A stretch of 64,000 nucleotides of DNA, from positions 3,125,001-3,189,000 of the forward strand of contig CP000699.1 of the NCBI GenBank assembly GCA_000016765.1, given 5' to 3'. Position 1 is the stretch's first letter; every line of letters starts with the position of its first letter. Under the pieces are notes generated by a model. It saw nothing but the letters and a program-made list of their open reading frames with translations, had not been told where the DNA came from and made no database searches. This document shows, piece after piece, positions 10,843 to 18,812 of this stretch. A program made the position numbers and the translations under genes. The DNA comes from Rhizorhabdus wittichii RW1 (GTDB lineage Bacteria > Pseudomonadota > Alphaproteobacteria > Sphingomonadales > Sphingomonadaceae).

Positions 10843-11289
10843 CTATCCGACGCTGACGGTGGCGCGGCGCAGGTCGCGCGCCCTGGTCAGGATGATGTCT
10901 TCCAGCTTCTGCACCGTCGCCGCCTGGACTACGGCGTCGACCCAGTTGCCGTTCGACAGCACCTGGCGCTGCGCCGCGACGCGGACCGCGTCGGCGCGCA
11001 GGTCGGCGTCGAGGATGGTGACGGTCAGCTTCATGCGCTCGGCCGGCTGGTTGGGATTCACATACCAGTCGGTGACGATCACGCCGCCGTTCGAATCGGT
11101 CTGCAGCAGCGGCATGAAACTCAGCGTCTCGAGCGACGCCTTCCACAGATAGGTGTTGATGCCGATCGTCGTGGTCTTGGCCGCCGCGACGTCGGAGGCG
11201 AACTGCGCCTTGTGGCGCCCGCCGCCGCAGCCGGCCAGCAGGGCGACGAAGGCGATGGCGGTCGCGGTGCGGAGGGTGCGGCTGGTCAT
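10843..11289 (-). CDS. DUF3576 domain-containing lipoprotein
   Basis: A 148-aa protein with a lipoprotein signal peptide ([21 protein letters not shown], lipobox LAGC) followed by a glycine/basic spacer and a compact domain ([21 protein letters not shown]...VTDWY). This is the DUF3576 pattern found just upstream of leuS in many alphaproteobacteria. The ATG at 11289 puts the lipobox cysteine near residue 21. It is the first gene of the leuS-lptE-holA run. An envelope role, possibly linked to LPS assembly through lptE, is inferred from context only. Confidence 0.88.
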   Translation of the reverse strand: MTSRTLRTATAIAFVALLAGCGGGRHKAQFASDVAAAKTTTIGINTYLWKASLETLSFMPLLQTDSNGGVIVTDWYVNPNQPAERMKLTVTILDADLRADAVRVAAQRQVLSNGNWVDAVVQAATVQKLEDIILTRARDLRRATVSVG

Positions 11290-11523
11290 GTCCGGGGCGT
11301 CCTTGGGGATCGATGTCTCGCGATGCCGGCCGTTATAGTCGGAACCCCCGGCCCCGCAAGCGATCTTGACAGGATATGGCGCCGCGCGAGGCCCCGGCTG
11401 TGGAGTCCGTGCAACAATGACTTTTTTTCTCGGCAAGCGGGGAAATTCGCCGAAACGCGGCTGGTATCGACTCGGCTGCGATGCTAGGGCGACTGAATAT
11501 AGAATAAAATCGAGTTGCGCAGG

Positions 11524-12240
11524 ATGATGGCAAAGGGGGTCCGAGGAGTGCTGATTGGCGCCGCTGCGGCTGCGTCCATGGCCTTCGTCGCGCCCGCCGA
11601 CTCCGCCAAGCCCGCGCCCACCCCCAAGGTCAAGATCGACAAGAAGAAGGCCCGCGGAATCGGCTTCTTCACCCCGACCGCGTCGGACCCGCGCCAGGCC
11701 GCCTTGTTCGATCGCGTCGGCGGCAGCTTCAACGATCCCGGCTTCCGCTTCACGCCGTCGGGCGGCAGCAGCAAGCGCGCGGTGACCGTCGCGATCCGCG
11801 CCCGCTCCAGCAACAAGCCGAGCGCCGGCGCGCTCGCCGCCGCCAACAGCTCGAACATCGCCGCCGGCCTCGCCCCCAGCGCCTACAGCCTGGGCGCCTC
11901 GGTCGGCTGGAAGCATTTCGCGCTGTCGGGCGACTTCGCCAAGATCGATGGCGGCGCGGTGCCCGAGGGCCGCGAGATGGCCGACATCGGCCTGAGCTAT
12001 TCGGGCCGCAAGTGGAGCACCCGCCTGCTGTTCGGCGCCGAGCGCGCCACCGGCAACGCCACGATCGGCGGCCCCGACGAGGCGATGTCGGTCGATCTGG
12101 GCGGCTCCTTCTCGCTGACCCGCAACCTCGAGCTGTCGGGCGGCGTCCGCTACAAGTCGCAGCGCGAGCGCCTCGACCTGAGCAGCGACCAGCGCCGCGA
12201 CAGCCAGGCGATCTATATCGGAACCGCCTTCAAGTTCTAA
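11524..12240 (+). CDS. Putative outer-membrane beta-barrel protein
   Basis: About 238 aa with a signal peptide (GVLIGAAAAASMAFVAPADSA) and a lysine-rich stretch (KVKIDKKKARGIGFF). After that come alternating hydrophobic/polar strands (SLGASVGWKHFALSGDFAKID, STRLLFGAERATG, ELSGGVRYKSQRERLDL) ending in AIYIGTAFKF, with the C-terminal aromatic typical of outer-membrane barrels. Two adjacent ATGs (11524, 11527) are possible starts. I do not recognise the family. It is divergent from the DUF3576 gene across about 230 bp in which I see no other gene. Confidence 0.6.
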   Translation: MMAKGVRGVLIGAAAAASMAFVAPADSAKPAPTPKVKIDKKKARGIGFFTPTASDPRQAALFDRVGGSFNDPGFRFTPSGGSSKRAVTVAIRARSSNKPSAGALAAANSSNIAAGLAPSAYSLGASVGWKHFALSGDFAKIDGGAVPEGREMADIGLSYSGRKWSTRLLFGAERATGNATIGGPDEAMSVDLGGSFSLTRNLELSGGVRYKSQRERLDLSSDQRRDSQAIYIGTAFKF

Positions 12241-12275
12241 TGCCGGGCTGGCGGCTGGTTTCCTGAGACATCAAT

Positions 12276-12418
12276 CTCCCTCCCCTTCAGGGGAGGGATG
12301 TAAGGGTGGGGTACGGAGACGAGGGGCTCGATGCCCCTCGTCGGAGTTCTACGGGACGATCGAGCAAGGCTCGCTGCGCTCGCCACCCACCCCTTCCCCC
12401 TCCCTTGAAAGGGAGGGG
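12276..12418. repeat. Long palindromic intergenic repeat (copy 1 of 3)
   Basis: It is bounded by CTCCCTCCCCTTCAGGGGAG and CCCTCCCTTGAAAGGGAGGG hairpins, with a middle containing GAGCAAGGCTCGCTGCGCTC. The same element, reverse-complemented, is at 43433-43575, and a shorter-diverged copy is at 35915-36056. It lies between convergent genes. Confidence 0.8.
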
Positions 12419-12419
12419 C

Positions 12420-12956
12420 CTATTGAGTCCACGCATCGATCGCGGCCCAGCCATGGGCGCCGACCGCCATCGCCGCGCGGCCGCGCCGCCGGTCGATACC
12501 GCCCAGCGCGATCACCGGCAGGCGGGTCGCCCGCGCCATCGCCGCGAAGCGCATCCGGCCGAGCGTCGGGGCGCCGGGGTGCGAGCGGGTGGGGTGGAGC
12601 GGCGACAGCAGCAGCGCCGCCGCGCCGGAGCGCTCGGCCGCGCGGATCTCGCGCAGGTTATGGGCCGGGGCGGTGCCGGCGCGAGGCGGGCCCGGCCGGC
12701 GGTGATGCGCGCCGTCGGCGCCCCAGCGCCGTGCCTCCGCCTCATCGCCGGCCAGCAACAGGATCAGCCCGCGCCGGCGCGTGATCCGGCGGACCCGCTC
12801 GAACAGGCGGCGACGCTCCCGGTCCAGCAAGGATTTGTGGCGGAAGACGATCCCCGATCCCGGCGGCAGGCGGCGCAGCGCTGCCCACAGCGCCTCGCCC
12901 TGCCGCTCGTCGGTCATCATCCACAACGACGGAAGCTCGGGCTGGCGGGGCTGCAT
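12420..12956 (-). CDS. Thiamine phosphate synthase / TenI-like TIM-barrel protein
   Basis: 178 aa from the ATG at 12956 (MQPRQPELPSLWMMTDERQG). The opening WMMTD matches the first strand of ThiE/TenI proteins (usually LxTD), and the late IALGGID and GADGAHH resemble their phosphate-binding GGI and AdGVHLG motifs. The barrel is shorter than ThiE (about 210 aa), and the HLGxED residues used by true ThiE are not all evident, so a TenI-like role is as likely as thiamine phosphate synthesis. It is divergent from the YggS gene with only 22 bp between start codons. Confidence 0.7.
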   Translation of the reverse strand: MQPRQPELPSLWMMTDERQGEALWAALRRLPPGSGIVFRHKSLLDRERRRLFERVRRITRRRGLILLLAGDEAEARRWGADGAHHRRPGPPRAGTAPAHNLREIRAAERSGAAALLLSPLHPTRSHPGAPTLGRMRFAAMARATRLPVIALGGIDRRRGRAAMAVGAHGWAAIDAWTQ

Positions 12957-12978
12957 TCCGCCTCCTATAGCGTGGCCC

Positions 12979-13644
12979 ATGTCCGATATCGACACCGCTT
13001 CCCGCCGCCTCGCCGACATCCGCGCGCGCATCGACCATGCCGCCGCGCTGGCCGACCGCGATCCTGCCGCGATCGAGCTGATCGCCATCTCCAAGACCAA
13101 GCCCGCCGAGGCGATCGCGCCGCTGATCGCCGCCGGCCAGATCGGCTTCGGCGAGAACCGGGTGCAGGAAGCCGAAACGAAATGGCCCGCACTCAGGGAA
13201 GGGCCATCGCTCCGCCTCCATCTGGTCGGGCAGCTCCAGTCGAACAAGGCGAAGGAAGCCGTCGCGCTGTTCGACGCGATCCATTCGGTCGACCGACCCT
13301 CGCTGATCGAAGCGCTGGCCAAGGCGATGGACGGCGCGAGGCGGCGGCCCGACTGCTTCATCCAGGTCAATATCGGCGCCGAGGAGCAGAAGGGCGGCTG
13401 CGCGATCGACGAGCTGCCCGCGATCCTGGCGCGGGCGCGCGACGCAGGGCTGCCGGTCGCCGGACTGATGGCGGTGCCCCCCGCCGATGTCGAGCCCGCG
13501 CCCTATTTCGCGCTGCTCGCCAAGCTGGCGAAGCGGCACGGGCTCGCCGGGCTCAGCATGGGCATGTCGGGCGACTTCGAGACCGCGGTGATGCTGGGCG
13601 CCACCCATGTCCGGATCGGCACCGCACTGTTCGGCCCGCGCTGA
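12979..13644 (+). CDS. YggS family pyridoxal phosphate-dependent enzyme
   Basis: This is the PLP homeostasis protein (PLPBP family), a single-domain alanine-racemase-like barrel. PLP-lysine context is AISKTKPAEAI, and other family marks are GENRVQEAETKW, HLVGQLQSNKAKEAV, IHSVDRPSL and GLSMGMSGDFETAVMLGATHVRIGTALFG. At 221 aa it is full length. It probably buffers or delivers PLP rather than catalysing a reaction. It starts 22 bp from the divergent TenI-like gene, so the two promoters must overlap the 5' coding regions or each other. Confidence 0.95.
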   Translation: MSDIDTASRRLADIRARIDHAAALADRDPAAIELIAISKTKPAEAIAPLIAAGQIGFGENRVQEAETKWPALREGPSLRLHLVGQLQSNKAKEAVALFDAIHSVDRPSLIEALAKAMDGARRRPDCFIQVNIGAEEQKGGCAIDELPAILARARDAGLPVAGLMAVPPADVEPAPYFALLAKLAKRHGLAGLSMGMSGDFETAVMLGATHVRIGTALFGPR

Positions 13645-13659
13645 TCAAGGGGGCGCTGA

Positions 13660-14904
13660 TCAGGTCGTGAAGCGCTCCAGCGGCCGGCGGCCGGCGATGG
13701 CGCGGCGCCGTTCGGGCAGGCGCGGCAGGCGGTGTGCCGCCCAGCGGAGCAGCCGCCATCCGGCAAAGGCGGGCAGGGCCGCATAGCGCCAGCGATAGCG
13801 GAACAGCGCGGCGCGATAGAAGGCGTTGCCCGGGGCGAGGCGGATTGCCTGGCGGGCGGGCTTCAGCGCCTCCTTGGTCCGGCCCGACAGCCAGAGCAGA
13901 TGGCCGAGGACATGCTGGACATGGGCCTGCTCCGGATAGGTTGCCGCCAGCCGCTTCGCCAGCGCCAGCGCCGCCGGCCGGTCGCCTGCCTCGGCGAGCG
14001 CCAGGGCATAGGGCAGCGCATAGCCCCAGAAATCGCCTGACAGCTCACACGCGCTGGCGTGCGACGATAGGGCTTCGACGGCCTGTCCCGCCAGTGCGAG
14101 CCGCGATGCGAGGACATGGTGGACCAGATCGACGCCGGGCGCCGCCGCGACCGCGCGGCGCGCCAGCGCGATCCCCAGCCGGGCGCGCGAGGCGGGCTGG
14201 CGGCGGGCGAGCTCGCACAGATAGACGGGATCGGTCTTGCGCGCGGCCATCACCCGCCGGCGGAACGGCGCCGGCGCGAAGCTGCCGTCGAGCACCGACA
14301 GCACAAGCTCGGGCAGCAGGCCGGTCGAGCCGAGGAAGGTCGTCGCCGGATGCGCGGCGTGGCGGATCGGCACCGCCCGGCATCGCATGTCGCAGGCGAT
14401 CCGGCGGACATGCTCGCCATCCTCGATCGTCGGATCATAGACGATGACGGGATCGGCGGCGCAGCGGATCGGGCGATCCGGCTCGCCGCGCCAGTCGATC
14501 CGCCGGGCGTCCTCGGGCCAGCGCCATTCGAACGGCACCTTGGCCGGATCGTTCGAATATTGCGGCGAGATCGCGACGCAGCCATGCGCGCCCAGCGCGT
14601 CGGCGAAGCGGATCGCGGCATAGCCGCCCATGCTGGACCCATAGGTGATCACCCGGTCGGCGCGGAGCAGCGCCGATCGCGCGGCGGTGAGGGCCGCGTC
14701 CATGTCGGGATATTGGTACCAGTCGTTGCCGCGGCCGAGGACGGTGATCAGCGATATGCCGCGCGCCGCCAGGAACTCCTCGCCGAAGCCGGGCCGGTCG
14801 AAGCTGCCGGTGATCCCATAATGGTCGAAGGTGACGACCCAGTGCTTCCGGCACCGGCCGCCGCGCTTGCGCACGAGCAACGTGTCGCTGCGATAGATCT
14901 CCAT
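13660..14904 (-). CDS. Alpha/beta-hydrolase-like protein with C-terminal TPR region
   Basis: A 414-aa two-part protein. The N-terminal half has an alpha/beta-hydrolase fold: WVVTFDHYG, ISLITVLGRGNDWYQYPDM and the nucleophile elbow YGSSMGGYAAIRFA (Ser about 90). A candidate late acid/His segment is AADPVIVYDPTIEDGEH...PIRHAAHPATT. The C-terminal half (about 235-400) is alanine/leucine-rich with tetratricopeptide-like pairs (VHHVLASRLALAGQAVEAL, HVQHVLGHLLWLSGRTKEALKPARQAIRLAPGN). No signal peptide is visible, so it is probably cytoplasmic. I do not know the substrate. It is convergent with YggS. Confidence 0.65.
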   Translation of the reverse strand: MEIYRSDTLLVRKRGGRCRKHWVVTFDHYGITGSFDRPGFGEEFLAARGISLITVLGRGNDWYQYPDMDAALTAARSALLRADRVITYGSSMGGYAAIRFADALGAHGCVAISPQYSNDPAKVPFEWRWPEDARRIDWRGEPDRPIRCAADPVIVYDPTIEDGEHVRRIACDMRCRAVPIRHAAHPATTFLGSTGLLPELVLSVLDGSFAPAPFRRRVMAARKTDPVYLCELARRQPASRARLGIALARRAVAAAPGVDLVHHVLASRLALAGQAVEALSSHASACELSGDFWGYALPYALALAEAGDRPAALALAKRLAATYPEQAHVQHVLGHLLWLSGRTKEALKPARQAIRLAPGNAFYRAALFRYRWRYAALPAFAGWRLLRWAAHRLPRLPERRRAIAGRRPLERFTT

Positions 14905-14998
14905 GCCCCGCCCGTGCCAAGCCGGAGCGGCGCGCGCGACAGGAGCTTCGTTGGCGGGCGAACGGGCGAATGGGCGAGCGGGATGGCCGCCCGGCCCG

Positions 14999-15916
14999 TC
15001 AGTTGCGGAACCATCGCGCCGCGGCGAACCACAGCGCCACGCCGGTGCCGACCAGCAGGCTGAACCCCGTCACCGCCCAGAAGGATAGCGGGTGATGGGC
15101 ATAGGGGATGCCGTCGACGTTCATCCCGAACAGGCCGGTGACGAAGGTCAGTGGCAGGAAGATCATCGCGACGATCGCGATGATCAGCGATCGGCGGTCG
15201 ATCTTCTCGGCGCGCAGGTCGGTGATCTGCTCGTGGAGCAACGCCGATCGCTCGCGCACCGCCTCCAGCTCCTCGGCCATGCGCGCGAAGCGGTCGGCGG
15301 CTTCGCGCAGGTGGATGCGGTCGTCGTCCTCGATCCAGTCGAGTTCGAGCAGCGCCATCGCCTCGAGCGCCTGGCGCTGCGGCACGATGAAACGGCGATA
15401 GCTGATCGCGGTCGAGCGCGCCTTGGCGATGTGGCGGCGCAGGTGGAAGGTCTCGGACGACAAGGCCAGCTCGCAATCGTCGACCTGGTCGCCCAGGTCG
15501 GCGACCACCGGATCGAGATGGCGGGCGATCTGCACCGCCAGCGCCGCGATCAGGTCGCCGGGGTCGAGGAACTCGCCCTTGTCCATCCGGTCGCGCAGGT
15601 CCTCCAGCCCCGCCATCCGGCGATAGCTGACCGACACCAGCCGCCCGCGCTCGGCCCAGATGCGGATCGAGACCAGCTCGTCGCCCTCGTCCTGCTCGTC
15701 GCCGTGGCGTGGCCCGCGCAGGTTGATGATCACCCCGTCATGGAGCGGCTGGCAGCGCGGCCGGGTCTCGGCGGTGGTCAGGTTGAACCGCGCCGTCGGC
15801 GGCAGCCCGTGCGATTCGTCGTCCAGCCAGCACATCGCCTGCGCGTCGCGCCCGTCGAGATGGATCCAGCGGAACTGCCCCGCGCCTTCCTGCCCGATGG
15901 TCCAGCCCGGCGTCAT
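14999..15916 (-). CDS. zntB: Zinc/magnesium transporter of the CorA family (ZntB type)
   Basis: 305 aa: a large cytoplasmic domain with long helices, then two C-terminal membrane segments (LIIAIVAMIFLPLTFVTGLF and FWAVTGFSLLVGTGVALWF) separated by the signature GMNVDGIPY. The GMN followed by DGIP is the ZntB version of CorA. The family forms pentamers and moves Zn2+ (ZntB) or Mg2+. The start ATG at 15916 overlaps the stop of the upstream siroheme-synthase-like gene by 4 nt. Confidence 0.9.
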   Translation of the reverse strand: MTPGWTIGQEGAGQFRWIHLDGRDAQAMCWLDDESHGLPPTARFNLTTAETRPRCQPLHDGVIINLRGPRHGDEQDEGDELVSIRIWAERGRLVSVSYRRMAGLEDLRDRMDKGEFLDPGDLIAALAVQIARHLDPVVADLGDQVDDCELALSSETFHLRRHIAKARSTAISYRRFIVPQRQALEAMALLELDWIEDDDRIHLREAADRFARMAEELEAVRERSALLHEQITDLRAEKIDRRSLIIAIVAMIFLPLTFVTGLFGMNVDGIPYAHHPLSFWAVTGFSLLVGTGVALWFAAARWFRN

Positions 15917-16692
15917 GCGAATCCCAGGTCGATCGAGAGCCCCGGCCCCGGCGCGGCCGGCGGCGCGGCGCAGGCGTGCCGCGCGGCGTCGGCGCGGGCG
16001 CGGGCGAGGATCGCGGGCGGCGCGTCGGGACGGTGGTAGAGCCGGTCGGCCTGGCCGAGCAGCCGCGCCTCGCCCAGCGTCAGGTCGTCGGGATCGGCCG
16101 ATCGCAGCCGGATCGTCACGATCCGGTCCGCTGCCTCGGCATGACCGGCGGCGAGCCAGCCGCCGACCGCATCGGCCGCGCCGTTGCCGAGCGGATCGAG
16201 CGGGCCGCCCTCGGCCAGCCCGCCGTCGATCGCGCGGCGTCGGCCGTCGGCATCGGGCCAGCGGGTGCGAATATGCGCGCGCGCCGCGAACAAAGCCTCG
16301 GCCAGCGCGCCCAGCCCGGCAGGGAGTAGCGCCTCGATCCGCTGGCGCAGCGCCTTGGCGAGCCCCGCCGATCGCCCGCCGGTGCCGATCGCGACCAGCA
16401 CCGGATCGCGGTCGACGATCGCGGGCAGGGTGAAGTCGCACAGTGCCGGCCGGTCGGCGACGTTGACGATCAGGCCGCGCGCCCTGAGCCGCGCTGCCGC
16501 CGCCTCGGCGTCCGCATCGTCGGCGCAGGCGACGAAGGCGAGGCGCGCCTCGCGGCCCTCGCCCTCCGCCTCGTCGATCGGCCGGCCGCCCGCGCGCTCG
16601 ATCAGCCGCCGCTTCGCCTCGGCGGCTTCGCCCTCGCCCAGCAGGACGACGGGCCGGCCGCGAAGATCGACGAAGATCGGCAGGCTGTGCAT
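15913..16692 (-). CDS. Precorrin-2 dehydrogenase/sirohydrochlorin ferrochelatase-like protein (CysG N-terminal domain)
   Basis: 259 aa from the ATG at 16692 (MHSLPIFVDLRGRPVVLLGEG). The N-terminal Rossmann fold (VVLLGEGEAAEAKRRLIERAGG), NVADRPALCDFTLPAIVDR and AIGTGGRSAGLAKALRQRIE match the bifunctional dehydrogenase/ferrochelatase part of CysG, which makes siroheme. The C-terminal SAM-dependent uroporphyrinogen methyltransferase domain is absent. The last about 60 residues are unrelated to CysG and proline/alanine-rich. No sulfite or nitrite reductase gene is near. It is coupled to zntB, which suggests a metal-related context, though this is an inference. Confidence 0.82.
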   Translation of the reverse strand: MHSLPIFVDLRGRPVVLLGEGEAAEAKRRLIERAGGRPIDEAEGEGREARLAFVACADDADAEAAAARLRARGLIVNVADRPALCDFTLPAIVDRDPVLVAIGTGGRSAGLAKALRQRIEALLPAGLGALAEALFAARAHIRTRWPDADGRRRAIDGGLAEGGPLDPLGNGAADAVGGWLAAGHAEAADRIVTIRLRSADPDDLTLGEARLLGQADRLYHRPDAPPAILARARADAARHACAAPPAAPGPGLSIDLGFA

Positions 16693-16774
16693 CGCACGCC
16701 TTGTCGCGCGCGGACCGGCTTTTGCCAAGCTGCTTCGCGTGGCAGAGGGGAGGGACGCAACCGGAAGGATGACC

Positions 16775-17770
16775 ATGGCGAACAAACGCAGGCTCGGCCG
16801 CTTCTCGATCAACCCCATCGGCCTCGGCTGCATGAGCCTCAGCCAGGCCTATGGCCCGCAGCCCGACGAGGCGGCCTCCGAACGGCTGCTCCACCGCGCG
16901 CTCGATCTCGGCTGCGACTTCCTCGACACCGCCGCGATCTATGGCGACGGACATAACGAGACGCTGGTCGGCCGCACGCTCAAGGCGCGCCGCGCCGAAT
17001 TCACCCTCGCGTCGAAATGCGGCTTCCGCGTCACGGCCGAGAATCCGCGCGTCGTCGACGGATCGCCCGCCTCGGTCGCGGAGACGCTCGACGCCAGCCT
17101 GCGGCGGCTCGGGCTCGACCATATCGACCTCTATTATCTCCACCGGCCCGATCCCAGGACGCCGATCGAGGAGTCGGTCGGCGCGCTCGCCCGCGCGGTC
17201 GAGGCGGGCAAGATCGGCGCGATCGGCCTGTCGGAGGTGTCGGCCGACCAGCTCCGCCGCGCCCATGCCGCGCATCCGGTGACCGCGCTGCAGACCGAAT
17301 ATTCGCTGTGGACCCGCAATCCCGAGATCGCCGTGCTCGACGCCTGCCGCGAGCTCGGCGTGACCTTCGTCGCCTTCTCGCCGGTGGCGCGCGGCTTCCT
17401 CGCCGGGGCGTTCGAAACGCCCCGGATGCTGGGCCGCGACGACATCCGCGCCGGCATGCCGCGCTTCCAGGGCGATGACTTTGTACGGAACCAGACGCTC
17501 TACGGTCCATACAAAGCGATCGCCGAGGCGGCCGGCTGCACCCCGGCGCAGCTCGCGCTCGCCTGGCTGCTCCATCGCGATCCGGCGCTGGTGACGATCC
17601 CCGGCACCCACGACATCGCGCATCTCGAGGAGAATATGGCCGCGAACCAGATTCGCCTGTCGCCCGACCAGATGGCCGCGCTCGACGCGCTGGTGAATCA
17701 GGAGACGGTGTCCGGCGGGCGCTACAACGCCGCGCAGCAGGCGACCGTCATGACCGAGGAATTCGCGTAG
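16775..17770 (+). CDS. Aldo/keto reductase
   Basis: 331 aa NADPH-dependent TIM-barrel oxidoreductase. The catalytic tetrad is visible: Asp in DFLDTAAIYG, Tyr in the same motif, Lys in LASKCGF and His in YYLHRPDP. IPGTHDIAHLEENMAA is the usual C-terminal NADPH site. GGAAGG at 16763-16768 is 6 nt before the ATG at 16775, so I chose that rather than the ATG 6 nt upstream. The substrate cannot be told from sequence. It is divergent from the CysG-like gene. Confidence 0.92.
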   Translation: MANKRRLGRFSINPIGLGCMSLSQAYGPQPDEAASERLLHRALDLGCDFLDTAAIYGDGHNETLVGRTLKARRAEFTLASKCGFRVTAENPRVVDGSPASVAETLDASLRRLGLDHIDLYYLHRPDPRTPIEESVGALARAVEAGKIGAIGLSEVSADQLRRAHAAHPVTALQTEYSLWTRNPEIAVLDACRELGVTFVAFSPVARGFLAGAFETPRMLGRDDIRAGMPRFQGDDFVRNQTLYGPYKAIAEAAGCTPAQLALAWLLHRDPALVTIPGTHDIAHLEENMAANQIRLSPDQMAALDALVNQETVSGGRYNAAQQATVMTEEFA

Positions 17771-17776
17771 CCTCCC

Positions 17777-17866
17777 CGTCATCCCGGCGGAGGCCGGGAT
17801 CTCGGGAGAGGGGAGACGAGGTCGAGGCAGGAGCCGCCCGAGATCCCGGCCTCCGCCGGGATGACG
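17777..17866. repeat. CGTCAT-type inverted repeat
   Basis: The two arms are CGTCATCCCGGCGGAGGCCG... and its reverse complement, separated by about 35 bp. It lies between the convergent aldo/keto reductase gene and galU. Other copies are at 20114, 22411, 25718, 30129, 45692, 49095, 56093, 59831 and 63096. It could fold into a long stem and terminate both genes. Confidence 0.8.
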
Positions 17867-17876
17867 AGGGTGCTGG

Positions 17877-18746
17877 TTACACCAGCGTCCGGATGAACGC
17901 CCGCACCGAATCGGCGATCTCGGGCCGCTCCAGCGCCAGCGCGATGTTCGCCTGGATGAAGCCGGCATTGTCGCCGCAATCGTGGCGCTCGCCGTCGAAG
18001 GTCAGAGCGTGGAAGGGCTGGGTGCCGATCAGCTTGGCCATCGCGTCGGTGAGCTGGATCTCGCCACCGGCGCCGCGCTCGCCCTTGTCGAGCAGCGCGA
18101 AGATCTCGGGCTGGAGGATGTAGCGGCCGACGATGGCGAGGCGCGAGGGGGCGGTGCCCGCCGCCGGTTTCTCGACCATCTTGCGCACCTCGGTCACCGC
18201 GCCCTCGGCGGCGCCGGGATCGACGATGCCATATTTGTGGGTCTGGTCCTCGGGCACCTCGAGCACCGCGACGACGTTGCCGCCGGTGCGCGCATAGGTG
18301 TCGGCCATCTGCTTCAGGCAGGGCGACGCCGGGTTCCACAGCAGCTCGTCGGGCAGCAGCACCGCGAACGGCTCGTCGCCGACCAGGTCGCGCGCGCAGG
18401 CGACGGCATGGCCGAGGCCCAGCATCTGCTGCTGGCGGACGAAGGCGGCCTTGCCGGGCGACAGCCGGGTCGCTTCGAGCTTGTCGAGGAAGCTCGTCTT
18501 GTTCTTGGCGGCGAGATCGCTCTCGATCTCATAGGCCGAGTCGAAATAGTCCTCGATCGCATATTTGTTGCGGCCGGTGACGAAGATCATCTGCTCGATC
18601 CCCGCCGCGCGCGCCTCGTCGACGGCGTACTGGATCAGCGGCCGGTCGACGACCGGCAGCATCTCCTTGGGGACGGCCTTGGTGGCGGGCAGGAAGCGGG
18701 TGCCGAAACCGGCGACGGGAAAGATGGCCTTGCGGACGGGCTTCAT
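17877..18746 (-). CDS. galU: UTP--glucose-1-phosphate uridylyltransferase
   Basis: 289 aa. GalU makes UDP-glucose from UTP and glucose-1-phosphate for envelope polysaccharides. The N-terminal nucleotide-binding motif FPVAGFGTRFLPATKAVPKE is complete, followed by VDRPLIQYAVDEA, the catalytic-lysine context EKPAAGTAPSRLAIVGRYI and LTDAMAKLI. Its start at 18746 is 66 nt from the lysA stop. It is likely a supplier for the glycan locus around 28-38 kb, although it is not adjacent. Confidence 0.96.
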   Translation of the reverse strand: MKPVRKAIFPVAGFGTRFLPATKAVPKEMLPVVDRPLIQYAVDEARAAGIEQMIFVTGRNKYAIEDYFDSAYEIESDLAAKNKTSFLDKLEATRLSPGKAAFVRQQQMLGLGHAVACARDLVGDEPFAVLLPDELLWNPASPCLKQMADTYARTGGNVVAVLEVPEDQTHKYGIVDPGAAEGAVTEVRKMVEKPAAGTAPSRLAIVGRYILQPEIFALLDKGERGAGGEIQLTDAMAKLIGTQPFHALTFDGERHDCGDNAGFIQANIALALERPEIADSVRAFIRTLV

Positions 18747-18812
18747 GCGGGCTCCCTCTATGGCGGCTCCGGGACGGTATGATGAACCGCCGGCCCGGAT
18801 ATCCCTAAATCC

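Noticed and set aside
15000-17968. 989-codon minus-strand frame over zntB, the CysG-like gene and the aldo/keto reductase
   Set aside because: Only its last about 305 codons (zntB) match a family; the rest is antisense or out-of-frame to genes that have clear motifs.
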